Below, one piece after another: positions 1 through 7,333 of a stretch of 9,915 nt of DNA. Every line of letters starts with the position of its first letter. Position 1 is the stretch's first letter. A program made the position numbers and the translations under genes. The DNA comes from an uncultured Eggerthellaceae bacterium. GTDB taxonomy: Bacteria; Actinomycetota; Coriobacteriia; Coriobacteriales; Eggerthellaceae. Under the pieces are notes generated by a model that saw only the letters and a list, made by a program, of their open reading frames with translations, was not told the DNA's origin and ran no database searches. The DNA lies in contig CAKUNS010000044.1 in NCBI GenBank assembly GCA_934668515.1, positions 1-9,915 on the forward strand, given 5' to 3'.

Positions 1-517
1 CTTTCTCGATCATCTGAGCACCAACGGTTTCAGCTAGGGCAACGGCAGCGTCGTTGCCGGACGGAACTAGCAGGGCTTTCAAAGCGGTATCGAAATCCAT
101 CTTGTCGCCCTCCTGCAAACCAGCAGAAGACTCGCCAATGGAAGCAGCCTTAGCACTCACGGTAACGATGGTATCTGGTTCGACGTTTTCACAAGCCACG
201 ATAGCCGTCATGACCTTGGTGATAGAGGCGATTTGGGCGGCAGTCTGCGCATCGCGCTGAAAGTAAACATTCCCATCCGAATCGGCCAAAATTGCGTAAT
301 CGCATTCCAAATTCGGGCACTCGGAAACGGTGAGACCCAAAGAATCAACCGTGGAGTCACCGATGATGTCGGCCTTACGAACCTCGGCAAACGCCGGCAA
401 AGCCTGGACCAACGAAACAGCGAACGACAAAACCGCAGCCATCGCGATATTCAGCACGCGGCTCAACTGAACCGCAATCAGGGATGATTGCGAACGTGCC
501 CTCGAAGCCATTGTCAT
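1..517 (-). CDS. D-alanyl-D-alanine carboxypeptidase (peptidase S11, penicillin-binding protein), 5' part only
   Basis: This is an exported serine DD-peptidase that trims the terminal D-Ala from peptidoglycan stem peptides outside the membrane. The gene runs off the window start, leaving 172 codons. Translation shows a basic N-terminus, a hydrophobic core around residues 21-40 and a signal peptidase site after ALPAFA (residues 39-44). The catalytic SxxK box is SITK (98-101) and the second box is SGN (153-155). The third box, KTG, would lie in the missing part. Two cysteines (67 and 72) sit in the early mature domain and could form a disulfide. The start at 517 was chosen because AGAGGAGG lies just upstream; an in-frame ATG at 511 is a close alternative. 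It begins 24 nt after the VanW-family gene ends and is probably in its operon. The family call is firm; the exact paralogue (DacA- or DacF-like) cannot be decided. Confidence 0.9.
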   Translation of the reverse strand, partial: MTMASRARSQSSLIAVQLSRVLNIAMAAVLSFAVSLVQALPAFAEVRKADIIGDSTVDSLGLTVSECPNLECDYAILADSDGNVYFQRDAQTAAQIASITKVMTAIVACENVEPDTIVTVSAKAASIGESSAGLQEGDKMDFDTALKALLVPSGNDAAVALAETVGAQMIEK

Positions 518-541
518 CACGCCTCCTCTGCCATGTCGGAT

Positions 542-3187
542 TTAGCTGTTAGCCTTCTTTTTAGAATCAGAATCCTTGCTATCTTCGTTATCGTCTTCGG
601 TTCCCGGACCTTGAACCACAACCTCGTTCAAAGGATCGTAATTCGAAGCGAATGTGTTTGTCTTAACAACGGCCCCTGTCGAGTCCTTCACGTAGCGAAC
701 CACAGTAATAGAGCGTCCATCTTGACCATGTGTCTTGACGTATGACTGGCCTTTTGCCAATGACGCGTCTTCTTGCTTGATGGTCTCGTATTTTTCGCCC
801 TCCGACCACTCTCCGACTTCAGACGAGATAGAGTAATCAAGCGGGGCGCTATACAAGGTCACGGTAATGCTCGACTCGGTATAAGTAGTCTTAAGCAGGA
901 CGTCGCTATCGGTTTCATCAGCCCAAACAAGTTGGAGATCGGGATAGCTGACAGCAGCATCGCGACCTGCAGGATAGCTTGATAAATAAAGCGAGTGGTT
1001 GTGTCGCTCGACGATATCAAGGCCAGATTCGTAAACCGCATTGAAGACCGTGGTGGCAACCTGACAAATGCCACCCCCGATATTATCGACATACTGCCCA
1101 TCGATGATGGTACCTGCAGCTTGGAAACCACGCGCCTCGTTGCAGTCACCAGCAACATCGTTGAAGCTCCAGCGACCGCCGTTGGCCTTGACGATGGAGT
1201 CGTTGATAAGGTCAGCGGCAAGATGGATGTTATGGTTTCGCGACTCGGTGCCGGAATAAGTTGAATATTCAGTTGTATACGTACCGACCACGGTGACTAA
1301 ACCGGTAGAAAGAGCATCGTCCAAAGTCATAGTCGGCTCGACGGTAGTATCGGATACCGCAACCTCGATGGCAGAACCCGACGTTCCCTTCTCAAGCTTG
1401 CCCTTCGAACCGAACAAGGAATCATTTAAGTTCGAAGCAGCATCCGCAACATCGGGGATCTTCGAATCGCTGTCAGCGTGCACGCTGATGGCCCCATCGG
1501 TGGATTTATCGAAAGAGATAGCAACCGGATCGATCTTCGAGCTTTCAAGAATCCCTTTCATGATCTGGGGTTTAGCCACATCAGCCTGAATATAGGGAAC
1601 GATACTCCACGAGTTGCCATTCTTTTCGATAGTGGTCGAAATCCACGTACCGAGCGTTACGGAACTAGCGGTCCATTTTGAATTCCCGTACGAGAACACA
1701 GCGCCATCAGCGATGGCGACATTAAGAGCTCGAGCCAATTGATCGGCCTGCTCGTACGTCGTACGCGCCGGAGCAGACTCGACTTGCGCGATAAACGTGT
1801 CATCATCGGAATCATCCAAAACAAGCGTCGAAATCTTGTCAGCCAAAGTCGAACGATTGACCATCATGCCATCGTGACCGCTATTAGCGGCAGCCCAACC
1901 GTTGGAGATGGAGATGTCAGCATCGATGCGCGGATCACCAAGGGTGTCGTCGATCTGCTGAGCAAGATGCTCCACCTGGGTTTCATCAAAGGCGATTTCC
2001 ACTTGGACATCGTGACCTTTGAATTGAGAGGCAAGACGAGCGAACAGCCCACCATCGCCCCTACCAACCGAAATCGCCCGTTCGGCAAGGTTGTCATAAT
2101 CAATGGAACCACCCAATTCGTTAGGGCTGGTCGTCCAAAGCTGATTATTCAATCGGGCCTGATCAACAGAAAGCTGTTCTGCCTGAGCACGGTCTTCCGC
2201 CTGAGCGATAGCATCATTCACATATGAGCGAGCGTCTTCATTTGCGAAAATGGTCACGGTGGTATCTGCCATCTTCTGATCGAGCTCGGTGCTAAGAGCA
2301 TCCTTGATCTGTTTGGAGTTCATACCCGAAACGTCGACACCACCAACAGTGACGCCAGCGTATGCTTTGCCCCAATTCACGCAGGTATCAACGCCTACAC
2401 CCAAAGTAAGCACCAAGACGAAAACACAAAAAATCAAAGCAACCCTACTGCCCCGTACAAGGTTGAACAAGGTACCGAACACCGTTGCCAAAAGCCGTCC
2501 AATAGACGACAAAAGAAACAACAAGCCGGATCCAACAGCCCTGCCAACATTCAAGATAATCTTGTCTGAAGAGTTAGCAGGTTTCGCATGCTGCTTACCC
2601 CGCGCTGAAGTCTTGTTAACATCGGAGCCTCCCCAAAACGAAGGCGTGATAGACGACCCCTGCCTGGAATTCTGATGAGAAGCCGCACGGCTGCGAGAAC
2701 GAGAGTTAGAAGCGGAAGACGAACGCGAGCCAGCACGCGTGGCAGAGGCAAACGAATTCCGCTGACGAGTACGCGAGGTCGAGGTGGCAGGACCGCGTTG
2801 GCTCGCGCGAGAAGAAGATGCAGTGCTAGCAGAGGACGATTTGCGTCGCGCTCCCTGGCTTTGAGAACGAGTTGAGGAAGCTCCCGACCTAGAAGTAGAA
2901 CAAGATCGAGAAACCGAAGACGCTCCCTGACGGGATGAAGCCGCTGCATTTTGCGAGCGAGAACTGCCCGATCGCGAGCTCGCTGGCTGTGAGGCGCGTG
3001 GAGCTGCACTCCGCTGGCCGCGCCCTGAGCCGTCGCTGCGCGAGCGACTTGACGACGATTGGGATACAGAAGAACGCACTGGCGAAGCAGAAGCCCGCCC
3101 ATTACGAACGTCTCGATTAGCCGAACTACGGGAGCTGCGATAAGGGTCGCGCCCTGGATGGTCAAAATTAAAAGGATCGGTTGCCAT
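542..3187 (-). CDS. VanW-family membrane protein with Ser/Arg-rich cytosolic tail and C-terminal G5-like domain
   Basis: The 881-residue protein is predicted to be anchored in the membrane with most of its length outside, acting at the cell wall. In order it has a Ser/Arg-rich region (about 11-180), a hydrophobic amphipathic stretch (about 208-244), a clear transmembrane helix (about 249-268), a long extracellular part resembling the peptidoglycan-binding repeats that precede VanW domains (about 275-630), the VanW domain (about 637-780) with the conserved GGGICQVATTVF segment (704-715), a G5-like beta domain (about 781-858) ending in VVVQGPG, and an acidic/lysine tail. VanW occurs in some vancomycin-resistance clusters, but most homologues are general wall proteins of unknown activity, and no van genes are visible here. 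The ATG lies 7 nt after the pgsA stop, with an AGGTAGG ribosome site overlapping that stop, which suggests translational coupling. Domain calls are firm; the biochemical function is unknown. Confidence 0.9.
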   Translation of the reverse strand: MATDPFNFDHPGRDPYRSSRSSANRDVRNGRASASPVRSSVSQSSSSRSRSDGSGRGQRSAAPRASQPASSRSGSSRSQNAAASSRQGASSVSRSCSTSRSGASSTRSQSQGARRKSSSASTASSSRASQRGPATSTSRTRQRNSFASATRAGSRSSSASNSRSRSRAASHQNSRQGSSITPSFWGGSDVNKTSARGKQHAKPANSSDKIILNVGRAVGSGLLFLLSSIGRLLATVFGTLFNLVRGSRVALIFCVFVLVLTLGVGVDTCVNWGKAYAGVTVGGVDVSGMNSKQIKDALSTELDQKMADTTVTIFANEDARSYVNDAIAQAEDRAQAEQLSVDQARLNNQLWTTSPNELGGSIDYDNLAERAISVGRGDGGLFARLASQFKGHDVQVEIAFDETQVEHLAQQIDDTLGDPRIDADISISNGWAAANSGHDGMMVNRSTLADKISTLVLDDSDDDTFIAQVESAPARTTYEQADQLARALNVAIADGAVFSYGNSKWTASSVTLGTWISTTIEKNGNSWSIVPYIQADVAKPQIMKGILESSKIDPVAISFDKSTDGAISVHADSDSKIPDVADAASNLNDSLFGSKGKLEKGTSGSAIEVAVSDTTVEPTMTLDDALSTGLVTVVGTYTTEYSTYSGTESRNHNIHLAADLINDSIVKANGGRWSFNDVAGDCNEARGFQAAGTIIDGQYVDNIGGGICQVATTVFNAVYESGLDIVERHNHSLYLSSYPAGRDAAVSYPDLQLVWADETDSDVLLKTTYTESSITVTLYSAPLDYSISSEVGEWSEGEKYETIKQEDASLAKGQSYVKTHGQDGRSITVVRYVKDSTGAVVKTNTFASNYDPLNEVVVQGPGTEDDNEDSKDSDSKKKANS
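2648..3157 (-). other. Ser/Arg-rich low-complexity segment of the VanW-family protein
   Basis: This DNA encodes residues 11-180 of the VanW-family protein. By manual count the first 180 residues contain about 61 serines and 31 arginines, roughly half of all positions, with many SR or RS dipeptides. The last acidic residue before the end of the tract is at position 52, so the segment is strongly basic. It precedes the membrane helix and so should lie in the cytoplasm, where it would be disordered. The only cysteine in it is at position 96. Codons are mixed, so this is a compositional tract and not an exact DNA repeat. Confidence 0.8.
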
Positions 3188-3194
3188 TCACAAC

Positions 3195-3827
3195 CTACCT
3201 AGCAGCCCTTTGGGCTTCGCGCATTCCCTGAAAGCCCTTAACAACATAGTACGAGGTAGTGAAAACACCAAGGAACAAGCCTGCGTATACCGGCCAGATG
3301 CCCCAGGACCACGTAAGGGAATTAAGACCAGGAAGCCACGCGATGTCGCAAACGCCAAGGCCTGCAACCTGAGGGACGTTCAAGAGCAAACCTGCAAAAC
3401 CAACGAATAAGAACGTAGTTGCAAACTTGCCGGGATAAATAACCGCAACACGAACGTTGTATCGCTGAAGCAAAAATACTCCACCGATAAGAAGAAGCAA
3501 ATCACGCAGAAGAACCACGACAACGATCCAGACCGGAAGCCTGCCAACCAACATGAGACCGAAGACCGCCGTGATCATAAGGACGCGATCGACCGCAGGA
3601 TCAAGAAGCTGACCGAGCTTTGAAACGGTGTGGGTACGGCGAGCAATCTGCCCGTCAACGAAATCAGTGCTTGCCGCGATGCCGAAAAGAATAGCAGCGG
3701 CGGCATTCTCGCCACGAGAAAGAAGGATGAGGTAAACAGGGGCCATGCACAAGCGGATGAAAGAAATCAGATTGGGCACAGTAAAAATAGTGTCCAGAAC
3801 CTTTTCGGAATCCTGCAAGTTGTTCAT
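3195..3827 (-). CDS. pgsA: CDP-diacylglycerol--glycerol-3-phosphate 3-phosphatidyltransferase (phosphatidylglycerophosphate synthase)
   Basis: This integral membrane enzyme transfers the phosphatidyl group from CDP-diacylglycerol to glycerol 3-phosphate, the committed step to phosphatidylglycerol and cardiolipin. The full CDP-alcohol phosphatidyltransferase signature is present: D55, D58-G59, A62-R63, then G72, D76 and D80 with the exact expected spacing. These aspartates bind the catalytic metals. The N-terminus carries the typical TVPNLISFIRL segment, and a GKFATT stretch (133-138) follows as in PgsA proteins. Hydrophobic helices lie near 20-36, 40-53, 82-94, 98-121, 136-150 and 174-196. 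At 210 residues it is close to the usual length. The ATG at 3827 follows GAGGGG after a rather long 11-nt gap. Cardiolipin synthase or another CDP-alcohol transferase is possible but less likely. It heads an envelope operon with the VanW and carboxypeptidase genes. Confidence 0.85.
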   Translation of the reverse strand: MNNLQDSEKVLDTIFTVPNLISFIRLCMAPVYLILLSRGENAAAAILFGIAASTDFVDGQIARRTHTVSKLGQLLDPAVDRVLMITAVFGLMLVGRLPVWIVVVVLLRDLLLLIGGVFLLQRYNVRVAVIYPGKFATTFLFVGFAGLLLNVPQVAGLGVCDIAWLPGLNSLTWSWGIWPVYAGLFLGVFTTSYYVVKGFQGMREAQRAAR

Positions 3828-3873
3828 AGCCTATAAAACCCCTCACGAATGCACATACGTGGGCTAGAAAGAA

Positions 3874-3900
3874 GAACCGGGCTCGATAAAAGCCCGGTTC
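3874..3900 (-). terminator. Hairpin terminator after the ech operon, or attenuator in the pgsA leader
   Basis: A perfect 10-bp inverted repeat (GAACCGGGCT / AGCCCGGTTC) encloses a 7-nt loop. On the minus strand it is followed by TTCTTTCTAG, a moderately U-rich tail as expected of an intrinsic terminator. It lies about 95 nt past the echF stop and 47 nt before the pgsA start, so it could end the hydrogenase transcript. A good promoter-like sequence lies upstream of it on the same strand, so it could also sit in the pgsA leader. On the plus strand the following bases are less T-rich. Confidence 0.7.
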
Positions 3901-3910
3901 GCGTTTATCG
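3884..3910 (-). promoter_or_regulatory. Alternative hairpin overlapping the terminator stem
   Basis: On the minus strand CGATAAA (3910-3904) is exactly complementary to TTTATCG (3890-3884), which forms the whole loop of the 10-bp terminator hairpin. Pairing them gives a 7-bp stem with a 13-nt loop containing the terminator's 5' arm. Because only 3 nt separate the upstream segment from the terminator stem, the two structures should be mutually exclusive. This resembles an antiterminator arrangement, but the shorter AT-rich stem is clearly weaker, and a regulatory role is inference. Confidence 0.4.
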
Positions 3911-3917
3911 TTTTGCC

Positions 3918-3926
3918 ATTGTACCA
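3918..3926 (-). promoter_or_regulatory. Extended -10 promoter, candidate for pgsA operon
   Basis: The minus strand reads TGGTACAAT, a TGn extended -10 motif followed by TACAAT (5 of 6 matches to TATAAT). The upstream -35 match is weak, as is common with extended -10 promoters. Transcription would start near 3911, right at the start of the CGATAAA segment described above, giving a leader of about 85 nt that contains the terminator-like hairpin. Confidence 0.5.
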
Positions 3927-3995
3927 GCTTGGCATGAAGACGATGAAAATATGAACAGCGATTCACGTAATATCACGCGAAGATCGCTTTCTTGA

Positions 3996-4382
3996 CTACT
4001 CCGACTTGGGAGCAGGAGCCGCCTTAGGAGCAGGCTTAGGCTGCTCGGGGATGACATGGACATCGCTGTCGCAGTTGGTGCGAACAGGCGGGTACTGCGT
4101 GGTCATCTCAAGGCACTTCTTAGGACAACCGCGCACGCACATGTTGCACATGATGCATCGGAAGTGATTGATGGACCACGTGCGAGCCGCGCGATCAACG
4201 ACGATTGCGTCAGCGGGGCAGGCACGTTCGCATGCGCCGCAAACGATGCAGTCGCTTTCGGTGATCTTTACTTCACCTTTAAGGCCAGCAGGTGCCTCTT
4301 TTTTCTGCACGGGGTACAGGATGGTCTCGGGCTTCTTGAAAATCGACCCGATCGTCATCTTCCCCAAACTCATGAATCCCAT
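3996..4382 (-). CDS. echF: Ech hydrogenase subunit F, 2[4Fe-4S] ferredoxin-like electron-transfer subunit
   Basis: This peripheral cytoplasmic subunit passes electrons between soluble ferredoxin and the hydrogenase core; it is related to NuoI of complex I. Two complete [4Fe-4S] motifs are present: C45-x2-C48-x2-C51-x3-C55-P and C76-x2-C79-x2-C82-x3-C86-P. The 128-residue length suits EchF. The last 15 or so residues are an Ala/Pro/Lys-rich tail. The ATG at 4382 lies 5 nt after the echE stop, and its GAAAGG ribosome site is formed by the final echE codons, so translation is probably coupled. An in-frame ATG three codons downstream is a less well-spaced alternative. It is the last gene of the operon, followed by a hairpin terminator. 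Gene order and motifs make the assignment secure. Confidence 0.92.
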   Translation of the reverse strand: MGFMSLGKMTIGSIFKKPETILYPVQKKEAPAGLKGEVKITESDCIVCGACERACPADAIVVDRAARTWSINHFRCIMCNMCVRGCPKKCLEMTTQYPPVRTNCDSDVHVIPEQPKPAPKAAPAPKSE

Positions 4383-4387
4383 GATGA

Positions 4388-5476
4388 CTACCTTTCAGTG
4401 CAGCTGATGCAGGGGTCGATTGTCAGGACAATGTTGTTGACGTCGGCAACGTCGCAACCCTTCAGAGTCACAGCCATGCCGGCAAGGTTCTGAGAGGTAG
4501 GTGTGCGCATACGCATGCGATCGAGGTACTTGGTGCCATTGCCCTTGGCATAGTAGTAGCATTCACCGCGGGGCTGCTCGAGCACGTTGCAAGCCTCGGC
4601 GCCATCTGCAGGAGCACCAGTGACCTTAACATCGATATCGCCTGCGGGGATCTTGCTGATCATTTCTTCAATGATGTCGATAGACTGCAGGACCTCCTGC
4701 GTACGAACCAGAACGCGAGCATAGCAGTCGCCCTCGGTACGGGTAACAGGCTGGAAGTCGTCAAGATAGGCATAGCCACCGTTGCGCAGGTTGCGGACGT
4801 CGTAGTCGACACCCGAAGCGCGCAGGAACGGACCGACCATGCTGAGCTTGGCGGCGTCTTCCGTGCTGATATGGCCAACGCCGACAAGGCGATTCTTGAC
4901 AGAGCTGTCGTTAACGAACGTCTTCACGATCTGAGCATACTCGTCCTTGATGCCCTCGAGGGTATAGACGATGTGATCAAACTGATCGGGCGTGATATCG
5001 CGATGAACGCCACCAGGCTTGACGACGGAGAAGATAACGCGACCACCAGTGGTCTTCTCGAAGATGTCAAGCACGCGCTCGCGCAGACGCCAGCAATGCA
5101 TGAACAAGCTCTCGAAGCCGAATGCGTCAGCAGCAAGGCCAAGCCACAGAATGTGAGAGTGAACACGGCTGAGCTCGTGCCAAATGACACGGAGGTACTC
5201 GGCGCGAACCGGGATCTCAACACCCATCAACTTCTCGACGGTCTCGGAATAGCCCAGGGAGTGACCGAATGCGCAAATGCCGCAAATACGCTCGGCGACG
5301 TAAACGAACTGGTTGTAGTCCTTGGTCTGGGACAGACGCTCCAGGCCACGATGGATGAAGCCGATCTGCGGAACGCACTCAAGAACCTTCTCGTCCTCGA
5401 CAACGAGATCGAGGTGAAGCGGCTCGGGGAGAACAGGGTGCTGAGGACCGAAAGGAATGACAGAGCTTTTACCCAT
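4388..5476 (-). CDS. echE: Ech hydrogenase subunit E, [NiFe] catalytic large subunit
   Basis: This is the catalytic subunit that carries the nickel-iron site and interconverts protons and H2 at the cytoplasmic side; it is homologous to NuoD. The N-terminal nickel-ligand box is ERICGIC (residues 62-68, ligands C65 and C68) and the C-terminal box is DPCISC (354-359, ligands C356 and C359). Having all four cysteines separates it from complex I NuoD, which lacks them. The protein ends at CTER, three residues after the last ligand, so there is no C-terminal extension to be cleaved during maturation. Its length of 362 residues is close to known EchE. The start at 5476 lies 2 nt after the echD stop, with GGAAGGGGAG made from the last echD codons. 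Nickel insertion (hyp) genes are not in the window. Confidence 0.95.
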   Translation of the reverse strand: MGKSSVIPFGPQHPVLPEPLHLDLVVEDEKVLECVPQIGFIHRGLERLSQTKDYNQFVYVAERICGICAFGHSLGYSETVEKLMGVEIPVRAEYLRVIWHELSRVHSHILWLGLAADAFGFESLFMHCWRLRERVLDIFEKTTGGRVIFSVVKPGGVHRDITPDQFDHIVYTLEGIKDEYAQIVKTFVNDSSVKNRLVGVGHISTEDAAKLSMVGPFLRASGVDYDVRNLRNGGYAYLDDFQPVTRTEGDCYARVLVRTQEVLQSIDIIEEMISKIPAGDIDVKVTGAPADGAEACNVLEQPRGECYYYAKGNGTKYLDRMRMRTPTSQNLAGMAVTLKGCDVADVNNIVLTIDPCISCTER

Positions 5477-5478
5477 GA

Positions 5479-5991
5479 CTACTCCCCTTCCTTAGCCGGA
5501 GCGGCATCAGCGACGTTGCCTGCGGCAGCAGCTGCAGCCTCGGCCTCTTTCTTCGCCTTAAGCTCAGCGGCTTTCTTCTTCTTGGCCTCCATGGCCAGGG
5601 CCATCTTCTTAGCCTTTTCCTTTTCGGCATGCACCTGCGGCGAAATAAAGCACATCGGGGTTTCCTCGGCGGGGGCGTACATCTTTCCGCCGAAGTCGAT
5701 GGCAATGCCCTGCATGTTCACGCCGAAAAGCTCGCGAGCCTCGTTCTCGAAAACGAAAGCAGCGAGGCACATATCTGTGATGCTGGGAACCTCGTCGTTA
5801 GGGGTAACACCCTTGACGACCAGGTTCTTAGCAAGGTTGCCCTTCATGAAGGAATAGTAAATGTCGACACCGTCGTTCTCGGTATTGACGCAATGAGTTT
5901 GGATGAAACGCCAACCGTCGTTGACCAGAGCCGCGCACTCATTGTGAAGCGACTCGAGCGTAATGACGGTGAACTCGGATTCGAGTGCCAT
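5479..5991 (-). CDS. echD: Ech hydrogenase subunit D, NuoC (30 kDa)-like connecting subunit with Lys/Ala-rich tail
   Basis: EchD is the soluble 30-kDa-type subunit that joins the large subunit to the rest of the peripheral arm; it has no cofactor. Residues 1-118 form the NuoC-like domain, with the family segment FENEARELFGV (81-91). Residues about 119-170 form a highly charged Lys/Glu/Ala tail with an Ala run, predicted to be a long helix or coiled coil followed by a disordered end; this looks like an extension beyond the core domain. The start ATG overlaps the echC TAA by one base (TAATG), and AAGAAGGGGG in the echC end serves as ribosome site. Fold and position in the operon fix the identity; the tail's role is unknown. 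Confidence 0.88.
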   Translation of the reverse strand: MALESEFTVITLESLHNECAALVNDGWRFIQTHCVNTENDGVDIYYSFMKGNLAKNLVVKGVTPNDEVPSITDMCLAAFVFENEARELFGVNMQGIAIDFGGKMYAPAEETPMCFISPQVHAEKEKAKKMALAMEAKKKKAAELKAKKEAEAAAAAAGNVADAAPAKEGE

Positions 5992-6434
5992 TATGCCCCC
6001 TTCTTAGCCGCAGCAAGAGCCTTGGCTTTCTCGTCAAGAATGCCGATAGCCTGAACAACGGCATCGATGATGGCCTCGGGACGAACAGCGCATCCCGGAG
6101 CGTAAACGTCAACAGGGATTGCTTTATCAACGCCGCCGATGACGTTGTAGCAATCGTGGAAGATGCCGCCGGAGCAAGCGCAAACACCGCAAGCGACGAC
6201 AACCTTGGGCTCTACCATCTGTTCGTAGAGCTGCTTGACGACGCTGATGTTGCGATCGTTCACGGAACCCGTGATAAGCAGGATATCGGCATGCTTAGGG
6301 TTGCCGGTGTTGATAACGCCGAAACGTTCGGCATCGAATCCCGGGCACAGTGCAGCAAGAACCTCGATGTCGCAGCCATTGCAGCTCGACGCGTCGTAGT
6401 GCATGACCCAAGGGGATTTTGACATGTAGCTCAT
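5991..6434 (-). CDS. echC: Ech hydrogenase subunit C, NuoB-like [4Fe-4S] small subunit
   Basis: This is the small hydrogenase subunit holding the proximal [4Fe-4S] cluster that passes electrons to the nickel-iron site; it is related to NuoB/PSST. Likely ligands are C18 and C21 (SSCNGCDIE), C85 in GVCACSGG, and C114 in APGCAVRPE. C82 and C87 are extra cysteines next to the third ligand. The spaced CxxC pair, where NuoB has adjacent cysteines, agrees with a group 4 hydrogenase. The 147-residue length is normal. The last residues are Ala/Lys-rich. The start at 6434 follows a strong AGAAGGAGG after 12 nt of intergenic space; a second ATG at 6425 is possible but less well spaced. The stop overlaps the echD start by one base. 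Confidence 0.93.
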   Translation of the reverse strand: MSYMSKSPWVMHYDASSCNGCDIEVLAALCPGFDAERFGVINTGNPKHADILLITGSVNDRNISVVKQLYEQMVEPKVVVACGVCACSGGIFHDCYNVIGGVDKAIPVDVYAPGCAVRPEAIIDAVVQAIGILDEKAKALAAAKKGA

Positions 6435-6446
6435 TAAATCCTCCTT

Positions 6447-7316
6447 CTACAGCAACATCAGGACGGCGATGTTGATACCACCGCAAACCAAGCCGACGAT
6501 CCAAGCCCACTTCAGCATCGCCTGCCACTTGACGCGGGCGAAGTTGTTGTCGATCCAGATCTCAAGGAACCATGCGACCAAGGCGCCGATGATGGCGAAC
6601 ACAATGCTCACGGGGTTCGCATACACGAAGAACAGGCCTGTCCAACCAAGGAAAAGAACCGTCTCGCACCAATGCATGACCTCAACCTTAGCAAGGGTCT
6701 TGCCACTCATCTCAGTGGTGACGCCCTTGACGAGCTCCTGGTGAGCGTGATGCGAATAAGAAAGGTCGAACGGAGACTTACGCAGCTTGATGGTCAAGAT
6801 GAACATGAAGCCGAGATAAGCAAGCCAGATCTTGGTGATGACGGGCTGAGCCAGATCGAAGGCGCCGGCAACGTTGAAGGTGCCTGCAGCCACGAAGAAC
6901 GCGACGGCAAAGAACAAGACCATCGGCTCGTAGGCCATGACCTGAAGGGTTTCGCGAGCCGCGCCGAGCTCGGCGTAGGGGCTGCGCGAAGAGTAAGCGG
7001 CGATGATAAAGAACAGAGCACCCATGGTGATGATGAAGGCGCTCATCAGCAGGTTACCGCCACTGAAGAAGATACCGCCTGCGAACATGGTGAAAACCAG
7101 AGCCGCGGTCATGTACATGCCGTCGACGCCGTTAACGGAAACCTCGTCCTTCTGGAGAAGCTTACGAACGTCGTAGTAAGGCTGCAGGACCGGGGGGCCG
7201 ACACGACCTTGCATGCGAGCGGTGATCACGCGATCAAGACCGGCAAGGATGCAGCCGACGATAGGAGCAAGCACGCAAAATGCGACGGTTGCGATCAGAA
7301 CACTGACGAAAGTCAT
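6447..7316 (-). CDS. echB: Ech hydrogenase subunit B, NuoH/HycD-like membrane anchor
   Basis: This membrane subunit connects the soluble hydrogenase arm to the ion pump and corresponds to NuoH of complex I. The cytoplasmic loop motif QGRVGPPVLQPYYDVRKLL (36-54) is strongly conserved in the family, as are SPYAELGAARE (112-122) and SPFDLSYSHHAHQELVKG (181-198), which carry acidic residues of the ion path. About eight hydrophobic helices are visible across 289 residues, the usual length. The start at 7316 is preceded by GAAAGGGGA, 9 nt upstream, in the 17-nt gap after echA. It is the second gene of the operon; assignment is firm. Confidence 0.94.
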   Translation of the reverse strand: MTFVSVLIATVAFCVLAPIVGCILAGLDRVITARMQGRVGPPVLQPYYDVRKLLQKDEVSVNGVDGMYMTAALVFTMFAGGIFFSGGNLLMSAFIITMGALFFIIAAYSSRSPYAELGAARETLQVMAYEPMVLFFAVAFFVAAGTFNVAGAFDLAQPVITKIWLAYLGFMFILTIKLRKSPFDLSYSHHAHQELVKGVTTEMSGKTLAKVEVMHWCETVLFLGWTGLFFVYANPVSIVFAIIGALVAWFLEIWIDNNFARVKWQAMLKWAWIVGLVCGGINIAVLMLL

Positions 7317-7333
7317 CTACTTCATCCCCTTTC

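Noticed and set aside
1739..2227. A 162-codon plus-strand frame opposite the VanW-family gene
   Set aside because: No ribosome site or domain is visible, and it lies wholly within a well-supported gene.
2551..3165. A 204-codon minus-strand frame, Arg/Leu-rich, within the VanW-family gene
   Set aside because: It is a shifted-frame reading of the Ser/Arg-rich tract, has no ribosome site of its own and lacks any family features.
542..3187. A vancomycin-resistance locus because of the VanW domain
   Set aside because: No vanH, vanA/B, vanX or two-component genes are nearby; VanW domains are common in wall proteins unrelated to resistance.
3960..3995. A second terminator right after echF (GCGATCTTCGC)
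   Set aside because: The stem is only 4 bp with a 3-nt loop and no T-run; the 10-bp hairpin at 3874-3900 is far better.
4871..5857. A 328-codon open frame on the plus strand opposite echE and echD
   Set aside because: It crosses the echE/echD junction in antisense and has no domain signature; the hydrogenase subunits on the other strand are certain.
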